Part shown: piece after piece, positions 36,801 through 47,479 of the stretch
Position numbering within the stretch: the first letter of the stretch is position 1
Layout of the letters: the number at the start of each line of letters is the position of its first letter
Assembly (NCBI GenBank): GCA_948144175.1
Contig: CANXME010002160.1
Coordinates: forward strand, 1,993,501-2,057,500
Source: Closterium sp. NIES-65
Lineage: Eukaryota > Streptophyta > Zygnematophyceae > Desmidiales > Closteriaceae
Direction: 5' to 3'
Length of the DNA: 64,000 nucleotides
Translations under genes and position numbers: made by a program
The notes under the pieces: model-generated
Database searches by the model: none
Seen by the model: the letters and a program-made list of their open reading frames with translations, nothing else
What the model was told of the DNA's origin: nothing

Positions 36801-37615
36801 ATGCGTTATCAACACCCATGTTTAGACTGTGCGACGATGCAGCGTTCAGGCCTGCGGGTTGCGCGACATAGTGAATCCGTTTGCGTATGGTGATGGATCG
36901 TCATCCATTCTTGCACGGACATTCAACAAGGTGCTTAGAGGGAGTGGTATGAAGCACAGGCCTTACGCACAAGCGGTGATGCGTTATCGACAGCCATGTT
37001 TAGACTGTGCGACGATGCAGCGTTCAGGCCTGCGGGTTGCGCGACATGGTGAATCTGTTTGCGTATGGTGATGGATCGTCATCCATTCTTGCACATACAT
37101 TCAACAAAGTGCTTAGAGAGAGTGGTATGAAGCACAGGCCCAACGCACAAGCGTAGATGCGTTCTCGACGGCAGTGTTTAGACAGTGCGACGATGCCGCG
37201 TTCCGGCCTGTGTGTTGCGCGACATGGTGAATCTGTTGTGGTTTGGTGTTGGATTGTCATCCATTCTTGCACAGACATTCAACAAGGCGCCTAGAAGGAG
37301 TGGTATGAAGCACAGGCCTAACGCAGAAGCGTAGATGCGTTCTCAACATCGCTGTTCCAACACGGCGACGTTGCAGTGTTCAGGCCCATGGCTTGCGGGA
37401 CATGGTGAAACCGTTGTGGAATGGTGTTGGGTTGGGCTCAATTCTTGCGTGGGCCCTCGACAATGTGCATGGAGGGTGTGGCATGAAGAACTGGTCCAAC
37501 GCACGAGCGGTTATGCGTTATCGACATCGCTGTTCAGACGCGGCGACGTTGCAGCGTTCAGGCCCGTGGCTTACGCGACATGGTGAAACGGTTATGGAAT
37601 GGTGTTGCTTCCCAA
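33840..37615 (+). repeat. 178-bp satellite array, about 20 monomers, dimeric in the centre
   Basis: Monomers start at 178-bp steps (for example 34518, 34696, 34874, 35052, 35230, 35408, with one 175-bp monomer after 36120). Key words are ATGGATCGTCATCCAT, CATTCAACAAGGTGCTTAGA and GCAGCGTTCAGGCCTGCGG. Each repeat can be read as an overlapping 80-codon frame, but 178 is not a multiple of 3, so coding is incidental. From 34874 to 37071 two variants alternate (A: GTGAATCCGTTTG then TTAGAGGGAGTGG; B: GTGAATCTGTTTG then TTAGAAGGAGTGG), a 356-bp higher-order unit. The end monomers (33840-33980, 37140-37615) are the most divergent. Confidence 0.95.
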
Positions 37616-38324
37616 ATGGCAGCAGACCACACTAACGGTGTTTTTTCTAAGCACTGCCGTTGTCAATATGCCGGAAGGTATTGAGCATGCCATAAAGTAT
37701 GGTCGTATAATCGTTATGAGTGACATTAAGTAATTTGTTATATGTAACTGTACAATGGTATTACCTGGTTTGGATTAAGGCTATGGGGGTGCGCACCACT
37801 TTGGGCACACCTACGTGATTGCGATCTCCCCCCTATAGAGACTCTCAAAAGAATCACAACACCAAACAGATCTCTTCCCTCTCTTCCTGTCCCACCTCGA
37901 CTCTCACACATGATTCAAAAACTGAAGTTTTTTAATATGGAGGCACGTACTCCTCACCGTGCTCGTCACGCACGCCCGCGACCAAGCTAGCCATACACCA
38001 CTGCATAAGGCCCTGCTCACGTCGTAATCACTCTAACAGGGGGCGACACGCCTTGTAGAGAAGGCCTATGCCGTGCTGTCGGCGGTCTGTATCTAGGCTT
38101 GTCACGGCCGCGCTGCGCGACCATTGTTAGCCAGTCTCTCACTAATGCGCCACGATCAAGTGCCAGGCGTGCAGAGATCCAAGCCGCCGTGGACACTTTG
38201 CGCTGTGGCGATGACTGGCTGGAGTCTGAGCCTTCATTGACCGTGAAGTAAAAGCGTTTATAAGCTTCAAACTGGCTAGTCTCCTCACACTACATTCCAC
38301 CACTCTTAGACGGATCTAGAATAC
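37616..38324. other. Region between satellite and transposase gene
   Basis: No coding motif is recognised. It should hold the 5' end and promoter of the downstream gene. A partly palindromic GGGGGTGCGCACCAC lies near 37785; I could not pair it with a right-hand copy. Confidence 0.35.
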
Positions 38325-41300
38325 ATGGGCTCTTTGCCAGGCGTAGTATGCGAGTTCTGCAAATAATGGTTCCCCAACGCCCAGGTTTATGGCGGCCATA
38401 AGTCACGGCGGACCCCTTGTCAAGGGCTTTCTGCCGTGGCAAGGCCTTTTTCGTCTGCACCGTCCGCCGGTCTACACGCTCTGCTGTTCGTCCACGACAT
38501 TCTGTCAGACGCTCCCGCGGCACCTGCTTCCCCTTCCGCGTCTAACGCGTCCAACACCGACGGTGTGAATGGTCCTCCTCGCGTGCCCGAAGCTGACGGG
38601 GACGCAACACCCTCGGCTGTGAACGTGGGGGCTCCTGAAAGTGAGCATCAACCGCCTCCCGGAACACATGCCTCTGACATGAGTGAGCATCCGGAGAGCC
38701 GCCGTGAAGAGAGTCACGCCGCACCGCCGACATGCATCTTTGGGCAGAGCAATGCCACGCCCCTCAATCCGCTTGCGTTGAAGCTGCTGCATTTCGTGCG
38801 GCGCGTAAATGGCGGAATGGGAATGGCGGAGATCGACATCAATGGCCTGCTTCAGCTCGTGGTGGAGCCCGGCCTTGCGCCTCTTGTGATCTCAGAGATC
38901 CACAGCAAGGATCTGGAGCGGTTCAAGATGGAGCGCTTGGTCGGGCTCAATCGCGGATGGTCAGTGGCGACCTTCGAGATTGACGGTCATCGGCCACAGC
39001 GCTTTCTCTACCAGAACTCTACGCAGGTAAGTTGAATCTGGATCCGTGGCTGTGAAATGCAGATTCCGCATCCATTTGGTGCTTGTTGAACGTTGCCTCT
39101 GTTAGGCTTGTGTGAGATCTGACCCACCTTCAACGCCACTAACCAGGGTTTGGTTCTCTCCTGCTCTTGCCACTGTACGCCAGGCGTTTGCCGAACTATT
39201 TGGGCATACCAACAACGCGCCCGGCTTCAAGCTCAAGGCTCGTGTTGATGAGGACCCTGACATAGGCGAGCGTCGCTATACCACGCCAGAAACTGGAACG
39301 TGGTGGAACGATGCTCAGGTATGGAAATACCCCATTGCCACCCAAAACCAGAAGAGTGCGCATGCCTCCGTTGATGCACTGATGTGTAGGGAGCATCTTC
39401 AGTGTGTCATGTTTGTGGGGAGTTCTTTGAAGCATGCTTAGTCCGCCTGGCGACAAGTTACCTTGTTGGTGTTTGACCGTGTGCCTTTTCCCTCTTTGTC
39501 GTGCTTTGCAGGAACACTTTGGATGGTCCGAAGTTGTGGGGGGTATCATCCTATACTCGGATGTGACACACATGAGCAACAACGGCCGGAAGAAGGCGTG
39601 GCCGCTAAATATGACGCTTGCAAACATCTCCCGGGCCAAGCGATGGGGGAAAGCCGGGCACACGCTACTTGCTCTCCTTCCTATCCCCCCTTCTGCAATG
39701 TCTGCCGTGGAGATGGTGATGCTCTTCCAGTGATGCGTCATCACCGTGCTGCAGCCGCTTCTCGATGGCATGGAAAGGTCCGTACTCTATTTCCGTCTTG
39801 CTATGTCATCACCCAATCAACGTCATAGTATGCATAGCATTTCGCTATGTAACAGTCCCCCTTGTCCCTCTTCGCCGATGCACAAAGCCGAAATCCCTGT
39901 TCCTGTTGCCACAATACCTGTTCCTTGCAGCGGGTTCCGTCTCAGCGACCCTTTCAGTGATTGGCAAACCGTGCGGCCCCTGCTGTACGCCTGGGTGTGC
40001 GACTACCCTGAGAGCGGCAAGATCAGTTGCACACTCTCGCATGGATCGCGGATGCCGTGCAGCATCTGCTATGCTGCAAAGGTGAGCAAACATGCGATGT
40101 GCGTGCCTTCAGAACCATCGCCATCCGAATGTCACATGACGGACCTCATAATCTCACCTCCCTTACCTGTTCATCCCATCATACCCCCTGTGCTACACCA
40201 GGAGCATCTGGTTGCTGTAAAGGCACGGAACACGCCGCGCATGCCTGAACAGCAGCAATGGATCGTGAATGAGGCGGCAAGGTTGATATCAAGCCACGAC
40301 GACCCATGCAAGACCTACTCGACCTACCCGGTTGAGGTGAGCGACCTGTTCCCCGGGCGACTGTGTACTCTACGCACTCCGTGTTGCTCAAACCTTGGGG
40401 AGATGTGCTATACCCCATTGCACTGTCCCACATGTTGTGTGCCGAGTCTCTCAAATACCTTTCTCTACCATTCCCCACCACATCCCCTTTTCCAGTGTGT
40501 GCTCTGGAAGTGGGATGTCCCAAGGACCGTGTGGGGCAATCCCTACCTCGTTATCATGCCTGACATCATGCACGAGGCGGACCTGGGCATGATGAGCCAC
40601 ATTGTGGCTGTCGTGCGCAAGATGAAGAAGCGGCGCGTGAAGCAGATGGACAAGTCAGTACCTTGGGGGATTAGATTTGTTGCTCGTTGTCAACAACACT
40701 CCAATCCGCACTCTCCTCCTCCTACTTACATGTTTTTGTATTTGTGCCTACCCTTGAACTGTTGTGTATGTGCAGGTGCCTGTCGCTCATTCCCGACCGC
40801 ACGCGCCTGAACCACCTGCGTCTGCCAGAGAGCGCCTACTTCGAGACTGGAGCATGTGTCGCGGCCTATGAGCACATGGCCGTCATGGAGGTGTGCAAGC
40901 CATGGTGCATGTGATCATCTTGTGCGATAGCATGCACCATGCAGAAATGGCATGCCGATTCCAGACTACAACATAGCCCCAGCTGCATCTCAGTACCCTC
41001 TCTCCTGCTTTCATTAATTCCGCCTCGAAACCCGTTTGCTCATCTTCTCGCGCATGTCCCAACTACTCATGCCCCCCTGCTGTGATAAACCCTGAAATTT
41101 GCAGGTCATGGTGTTTGTCTTTGCTGGCCTGCTTCGCCAGCCCCAGATGGATGCTGTTCGTTCCTATCTTGGCTGGTACCTCTTGTGTTGCCAGCCAACG
41201 GAGCACACCGAGCGGTCCCTGCGGGATCTCAAGAAGAAGACCACCCGGTACTATTAACACGCATGTACAACCCTGGGCATTGCATGAATGCCTAGCCACG

Positions 41301-42447
41301 GTACCTAAGCTGTTGCAGTAACCTATCTTTACAGGATGTTGCTGATAAACCATGATAGTATATCAAATAAAATAGGCTGCAGTATGCTGTAGTAGACTCT
41401 GATGTCCTTGCATATGCTGTCAACTCCCACTCCCATTAGGCTGGTTGAGCAGTTGCAAGCTACTTTTCCAAAGCAGCCATCCTCCTGGTGCCTTGTGAAA
41501 ACCCATCTCATGTGGCTCTACATTGACTCCATTTGCCGGGCGGGTCATGTCACGGAATTCAGCACCAACATGTTCGAGCACTTGCACGGACCGTTGGTAA
41601 AGAGGATCTACCGGCAGTCCAACAAGCGCAATGTAGATGGTCAGATTATGAAGTTCCATGCTAGGCGCATTCCGGACGTTTTGCCGGTGGACGATCCCGC
41701 TGGCCGGGACACTGCCATGCGGCAGGTAAACCTGTCTAGTGATTGAATTGCAATGCTATGCATGCATAATGTAATAAACTTGCTATTGTTTATTGGCATG
41801 CCATTGAGACAGGCACACGGTCTGTTATCAAAGAGTCCTACTTTCTCCCTGTGGAGTTACCAGAAGAACCCACCTCCACTAACTGGTTTGCAAGGAAGTG
41901 GGCCAAGCTATACCCAGTTGCACAAGCTGCTCTCAAGGATGCGCTAGTACGTTATGCTGGATGCGTCCCCAAGATCAGAGTAAGTACTTCGTGGATCATA
42001 CAATCATTTTTTTCTTGCCCCTATTCCAATTGCTTACAAACTGCCATTGTTATGCAGGCCCATGCATCGTTGGCCATCCCAGCAGCAGATGATGCCTGCT
42101 TCTCAAGGGTTTCTCACTTTGTTTGGGCGACGCCTGACTATTTTGAGCGGCCGTGGTACTCGGATGTTGCAGTAGAGGGTGTAAGGTATGGTCGGAGAGA
42201 GGAGTGGTATGCAAGGTTGCTACTGCAGTTCCACACAAAAACCCGTGGAGAGAGGAAGGAGCTGGCTTACATTAGATATTGGAATGCGTGCGGGGAGGAT
42301 GCTGCAACTGGATGCACTCGCCTCAAGTGGACGAGTGGAGTGTATGCGTACTCCGTGATTCCGCTTGAAGCGCTGCTTCGCAACGTCCATGTGGTGAAGG
42401 CGTTCCATCTGGACAGTACCTATCTCCTAAATAAGTATCATATGTAA
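38325..42447 (+). pseudogene. Plavaka-like (CACTA-related) transposase gene, 11 exons, two nonsense codons
   Basis: Exons by splice motif and phase: 38325-39026, 39184-39318, 39512-39804, 39931-40081, 40202-40336, 40496-40653, 40776-40890, 41105-41247, 41440-41725, 41809-41979, 42058-42447. All phases join, total 893 codons. Motifs: N-terminal C2HC finger (MGSLPGVVCEFCK ... H ... C), TPETGTWWNDAQ, ILYSDVTHMSNNGRKKAWPL, GHTLLALLPIP, YAWVCDYPE, CSICYAAK, MPDIMHEADLGMM, FEHLHGPLVKRIYRQSNK, GCTRLKW and a final HVVKAF...LLNKY. These match the fungal Plavaka transposase layout as I know it; the D of SDVTH and D/H of MPDIMHEADLG are likely core residues. TAA at 38364-38366 and TGA at 39731-39733 break it. 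The acceptor of exon 10 (ttgag) is weak. Terminal repeats were not found. Confidence 0.75.
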
Positions 42448-42726
42448 TGCATTTATTTTGTAATAAAATGGCCAGCTTATAAATGCACTGTCAAGCTTAA
42501 TTGAAGTCATAGCTAACTAAATTTGTTCCAACATGAAAATTATTTTGGCAACCCACAAAAAACCGACAATGTACTACATCCCAAAATTGATTTTCAACTC
42601 CGACAAACAAATGCGGTCCGATTTCGGTCCGTGATTGGTCACGATTTCGTTTCGGAGCTTCGCCAACCAAGACACCTGAAATGTACACCCCTTCGAACCC
42701 CCTTCAAAAACCCAAGTTTTTTGTGA

Positions 42727-43443
42727 TGTGGAGCCGAGACATTCACGGGGAAGCTCGGTGACCGTGTGTTGTGGGACCTGCATGAAGACAAAGACATGCT
42801 TGATGAGCTGTGGTATGTACCCGTGGTGCCATGAAAGGAGGTGGTACCTGAGAAGCAGAATGGGGTGTGTAGCTACAAGGGAGAGTGTGCTACCGTGGCT
42901 GCTGAAACTATTAAGGAGCTGAAAACTACAATGGAGATGCTGGTGCAGTAGTTGAAGCAGGTCAACGCTCGTCTTGCAGCAGTTGAAAAGAGAAATGTGC
43001 TTGGTGCTGATGAGAAAAACGGTGCAAATTTCAAGGGGAACATAGTTGAGGCCGCCGCTGCAAACGACGGGAAAGATGTTCCTCATAGTGATACTCTTGA
43101 GCAGCAGAAACACAAGGGCATGGTGGAGCTGAAGGGTGCTGCTAAGAAGGAGAAATCGATGGTGCTGAATGTGGGAGGTTATGAAGCTGATGGGGCAAAG
43201 GTGATTTGTGAACCCAAGGTGAAGCTGAGCTTGAAGAAAGTTGAGATTGTGGGGGAATGGATGAGTGCATTCCCTAAAACCGGAGCTGAGATTAGTTATG
43301 CAGCGGCATTGCTGAAAGGTGAACGGAAAGACTTATTCAAGAAGGGGGAGCAATTGCGCAAGGTTGCCAACCCTCCTATGCCAATGATGGAAACATTCAA
43401 GGTAGTTGTCGGTACTATTGACGGTGGGGGTGGATTCAAATAG
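42727..43443 (+). pseudogene. Copia GAG-pre-integrase fragment joined to an unknown coiled-coil-like ORF
   Basis: 42727-42830 reads GKLGDRVLWDLHEDKDMLDE, the region seen in the Copia at 180-215. After TGA (42831-42833) and TAG (42949-42951) the frame continues in an open stretch, 42952-43443, with heptad-like KQVNARLAAVEKRN, a Lys/Glu-rich middle and a Gly-rich end before TAG. This ORF ends 21 bases before the LTR at 43465, separated by a purine-rich GGTTGAGGGGGTGTT. It is therefore the 3'-terminal ORF of an internally deleted LTR element. I do not recognise its product. Confidence 0.5.
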
Positions 43444-43464
43444 TCGGCAGGTTGAGGGGGTGTT

Positions 43465-45840
43465 TGTTGAGTGCAATACATGTTTTTTACGGCAACCTAC
43501 CGCCTATTCGCCGACGGTAATCAAAAATGGGGAAGTTCTGTTTGAAGGTGATTTGTGGCGTGAGAGATGTGCATTTTATTTTGCATTTTGTGGGTGCGCA
43601 TTTTGTGTGTGTTCTGTGCGCACTCATCCTTTAATTTTGTGTGTTTCGTTTTCATTTGTAATTGCATTTTGTGTTTGTGCATTTTCATTTTTCTTTTCAC
43701 TGTTCTCACGAAGCCCTCAAATGAGGCTCACATGATGCGCTCAAATGAAGCTCTTATGACGCACTCAAATGAGGCTCCCATGACGCGCTCAAATGAAGCT
43801 CTTATGAAAGCTCAAATGAAAGCTCCCATGAAGCTCAAATGAGCCTCAAATGAGCTTCCCATGAAAGTCCCATTTGTTTTTCATGTTTCATGCGTCTCCC
43901 ATGCAAGCGGGTGGTGTACCATGGGGCGTTTCTGTGGGGCTCGACACTTTGACTAGTCAAAGGGGGTGCTGTTGACTTTCGCGCTGGTCAAGCACGCGAA
44001 ATCTTGACCGCGCGTGTGGTCCTGATTTCACGTGTGGGCCCTGAGGCTGCAGACACACGGGCAACAGGAGGCACACTGGCACAGCGGCTACCGCAACAAT
44101 GCTCCAGAATACTGGAGTAACCGGCCCCGCGTCTAAAGTAGCGGCAGACGAGCAACTGACCCATGGGCGGCTGGCACAGCTGGCTACGACTGGGCTACCG
44201 GAGCAACTCCCCGGACTACAAGTGCTGCTGGCGACACGACGGCAACCTCCATTCAGCTTCCCCAAACTATCCCACTCCCCCTGGCACACACCCGCTACTA
44301 CACCGCTAGCTCCACTCCCCCTTCACCCCCCCTTAGTACCACTCCACTGGCTCCAACACGTCCACCCCCCCTCAGTGGCAGCTGCAGCACAAGGAGACGG
44401 AGGAGGAGGAGGAGCAGGGAACGGTACAGAGTGAAGTCACCCCCATACCCCTCACCCCCAAACCCTAATTCAGGAGAATGGGGAGTAGGAGGGGTGGGGC
44501 GCCAGTAGAAGCATTGGGGGACAGCGGGGAGGGCAGGGGCAGCGAGGAACGGGCCCACCACGGGCCTGGTACAGACGCCCGAGCCGCGCGCAGGCGGCCT
44601 GAGCCGCGCGCAGGCGGCCCAAGCCGCGCGCGGGCCTGGCGCCGTCCATACGGGCTGCGCGCGGGCCTGGCGCCGCCCGTACGGGTCGTGCGCGGGCCTG
44701 GCGCAGCCCGTACGGGCCGCGCGCGGGCCTGGCGCAGCCCGTACGGGCCGCGCGCTGCCTGTATGGGCCGCGCGCAGGCCACGACGGGCGAGGGGGGGCG
44801 ACGCGCGGGTCCCCGTCGCCCGTCGCGGCGCCTCCAGAGGGCGACGCGCCGAACGACGGGGCAGAAGCCCGCCGCGCGCCTCGGGGCGCACAGCAAGCAG
44901 AGAACCGCCGCGCGCCTCGGGGCGCACGGCGGGCAGAAAACCGCTGCGCGCCTCGGGGCGCACGGCGGGAAGAAAAACTGCCACACGCCACGGGGCGTGC
45001 GGCTCAGAGAGTAGTGGTAGTAGTTGCAGCGGAAGCAAGGAGGTGGTAAGCCCACCCACAGGATCGATCCAAGGGGATTGACCTGCTCTGATAGCATGTG
45101 TAAAGTTTAGAAGAAAGAAGAGGGGCGAACTAGCAAGAATGGGGATACAAATAGCAAACCATAGAAGGGTTGTACTCGCTATAGAGCACCCCACTACAGG
45201 CTAGAGCATAATATTCTGACAGGCCTGAGCGTGTGCTCGCGCACGGTTGCGAGCATGGCAGGCCTACGATCGCAACAGAACAGTGCGAATGATCGCCCTG
45301 CACACGCGCAGTACAGCACGACCAGTTTGTCTGGTCGTGCATGATTGCGCACCTGAGGGGTGCGCGTGTGTTTCGAGTGGGTGCTGCGGGATTCCGAAGG
45401 GTGCTCGGAATTTACAATTGAAAAAACTGTTTTTCGGAGTTGACTCGCGGAACAAGAATTTGCGCAGGAAATTCACACCGCTTTGCGAAATAATTTCGAC
45501 GCAGGTACAAAACGGTTATTCCGTTTTCTCAATAGAAAAAACCGTTTTACAACTGTTTGCTTGCATGAAATTCATGAGTGCCAAATTGGAGCTACATTGG
45601 AACTCATGAGTGCACTCATTTGAGTCAGCAATGTAATTGTCATATGTGCAATTTGAAGACAGGTATTTTCAAGAGGAGAATCAAGCCAAATTCGCAAGGA
45701 GTTGAGCAACCGTTTTCAAGTAAGCATGGCGAATGTCCGAAATTCAGTTTCACAACTACTTTGCTATTTCCCTTTGCATGTGTGTTAGGCGAAATATAAA
45801 ACGTGTGCTTGTGCTTGATTGTGCTCAATCCTTTCTAGTG
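43465..45840 (+). repeat. Family-B LTR (second copy), interrupted at 44046-45221
   Basis: Starts TGTTGAGTGCAA after a polypurine tract, so it is a 3' LTR. Left part 43465-44045; right part 45222 to about 45840. Both parts align with 7025-7835 in order. The right boundary near 45835 is uncertain. A TRIM-like element has inserted within the LTR near GTGTGGGCCCTGAG/GGCCTGAGCG. Confidence 0.7.
44046..45221 (-). mobile_element. 3'-truncated TRIM-like non-autonomous LTR element
   Basis: Minus polarity: 5' LTR 45099-45221 (123 bp; TGTCAGAATA...CTTTACA), primer site TGCTATCAGAGC next to it, and a GC-rich internal region homologous to 52515-53645. The last 340 bp and the 3' LTR are missing; homology stops at GCTGCAGACACACGGG (44046). 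Internal frames rich in Arg/Ala/Pro are repeat artefacts. Confidence 0.8.
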
Positions 45841-47090
45841 AAAATATTTTCTGAATTTCTTTGGCAAGTTGACTTGCTCTATCAACACAAGGACATCACT
45901 GACAGAAGACACCAGCAGCATCTCTTCGCCGTCGTCCTGTAACTTCACGCCGTTATCTTTGAGCTGGCCTGCAGACAGCAGGTTCGCCTGCACTCCCTGA
46001 TGAGGACCTACTTCTTTGCCTCCCCTTGCAGAGCGACGATGCCTCTGCCCTGGACGCTTTGAAGTGCCCGGTTGAAGTCGCGGACGTGGCGCACGTCGCC
46101 ACTCGGCTGCATACCGACGAAGGCCTCCTTCGTCCACATCAAATGGTTGGAGCAGCCGTTGTCGAGCAGCACGATAGTCAGATTGGACTGCACAGCAACA
46201 ACGACCGCCTTGAAGTCTTCGCCAGCCCCCAGCGCCAGCGACGCCGGCTCCACCACGCCAACCATACGAGCACGAAGCCTCTTCACCACGAGCATTGCCG
46301 CTAGAGGAGTCGGCATCCTTCGTCGAAGACGTCTTTGACGCCTGCTTCTCCTTGCGCGGCTGGTTGTCTCGACGACGATGGCCACCATCTGACTTTCTGC
46401 GGTTGGCGTCCCACTTGTCGTCAGACTTGTCTCGGTCGGGAGAGGCAGATGTAGCAACCCTTCTCGACGCAAGCCACCGCTGTCGCGATAACCTCTTTTC
46501 GCTGACTTTCAGCGGTCGGCGCCCTCCGTCGATTTCGCGTTCGACAACTTCTCGACATACTTACCACGCTGCCCCTGTTGGCGTCCCTGCTTTGCTGGGG
46601 CGATGTAGTTGGCCTGCATAAGTAGTTCTGCATGTCGCTCAAACTCCTGCATGAACTCGTCTTGGATGACATGGCTCAAAAGCGAGTCCTCGTTCAGATA
46701 CTCACGAGTGCTGGGAACTGTCAGCATCCGGCGCATTAGATTGTAGCCTGAGGGAGGCCACTGATGACATGTGTGGCATACGAATAGTTGATGCCGGCCA
46801 TGCGTAGATTGGCCAAAGCTCGCCGCGCTCAATTGCAGCACTCGGTCGCCGATTCCTGCTCCCCCATACGAATGTTGGTCTATTTCTAAAACCAGTTGGC
46901 TGATGTAGAGGTCGTCTGTCGCTTTGTAGGTGCGCATGATGTATCGCCACACTTGGTTGCCGGCGTCCACATGAAGTCTACACGGCTTCAAGGTGACTTG
47001 CACCAGCTGCGAGCAGCACCTCAAAATGGCCATGAAGGTCATATAATGAGCAGCGCAAAATGGGCGATGGACCTAAATGCCCTACGCTGA
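45835..47090 (-). pseudogene. Copia gag-protease relic
   Basis: Minus-strand fragments: gag core at 46509-47042 (VWRYIMRTYKATDDLYISQL, then SHVIQDEFMQEFERHAELLM), a basic linker, protease LLDNGCSNHLMWTKEAFVGM at about 46110-46175 (the usual LDSGCSxH with DS changed to DN), and a post-protease GVQANLLSAGQLKDNGVKLQ at about 45925-45985. Three frames are needed. The gag N-terminus is cut near 47090 where plus-strand gypsy sequence begins. Confidence 0.75.
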
Positions 47091-47479
47091 CTCTTCACCA
47101 CTATGGCTAACCACCTGGAACGGAAATGGCTGGAGAGGAGGGTTGGCAAGACGACACATATCAGGTCGTAGACGCGGTTGGTGGCAGACAAGGAGATGGA
47201 AGCGTGGACCATGCTGAAAGGATTGGAGGAGGAGGAAAACTAGTGGTGGAGGGGGATCTCGGAGGAGCATAGACGAGCCAGCTAGAATGATGACCGAGAA
47301 GGCATACCAGGGAGGTACGCGGACCCCCAGGATAGCGAAGAAAAAGAAGAGGAAAGAGAAGAAGTGGAGATGGAAGAAAGTGAAGAAGGGAGAGGTGACA
47401 CACCAGTGGAGTTTCACAACTCGGATTTTGACATGGAGGGGGATTTCTTTGACCCACCGGACTAACCACCCCTATGGGT

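Noticed and set aside
33984..37071. A series of about 18 near-identical 80-codon ORFs
   Set aside because: They arise from the 178-bp satellite; the period is not a multiple of three and frames overlap, so a gene family is unlikely.
44298..45194. Long Arg/Ala/Pro-rich ORFs (also at 52407-53380)
   Set aside because: GC-rich tandem leaders of the TRIM-like elements, open on several frames at once.
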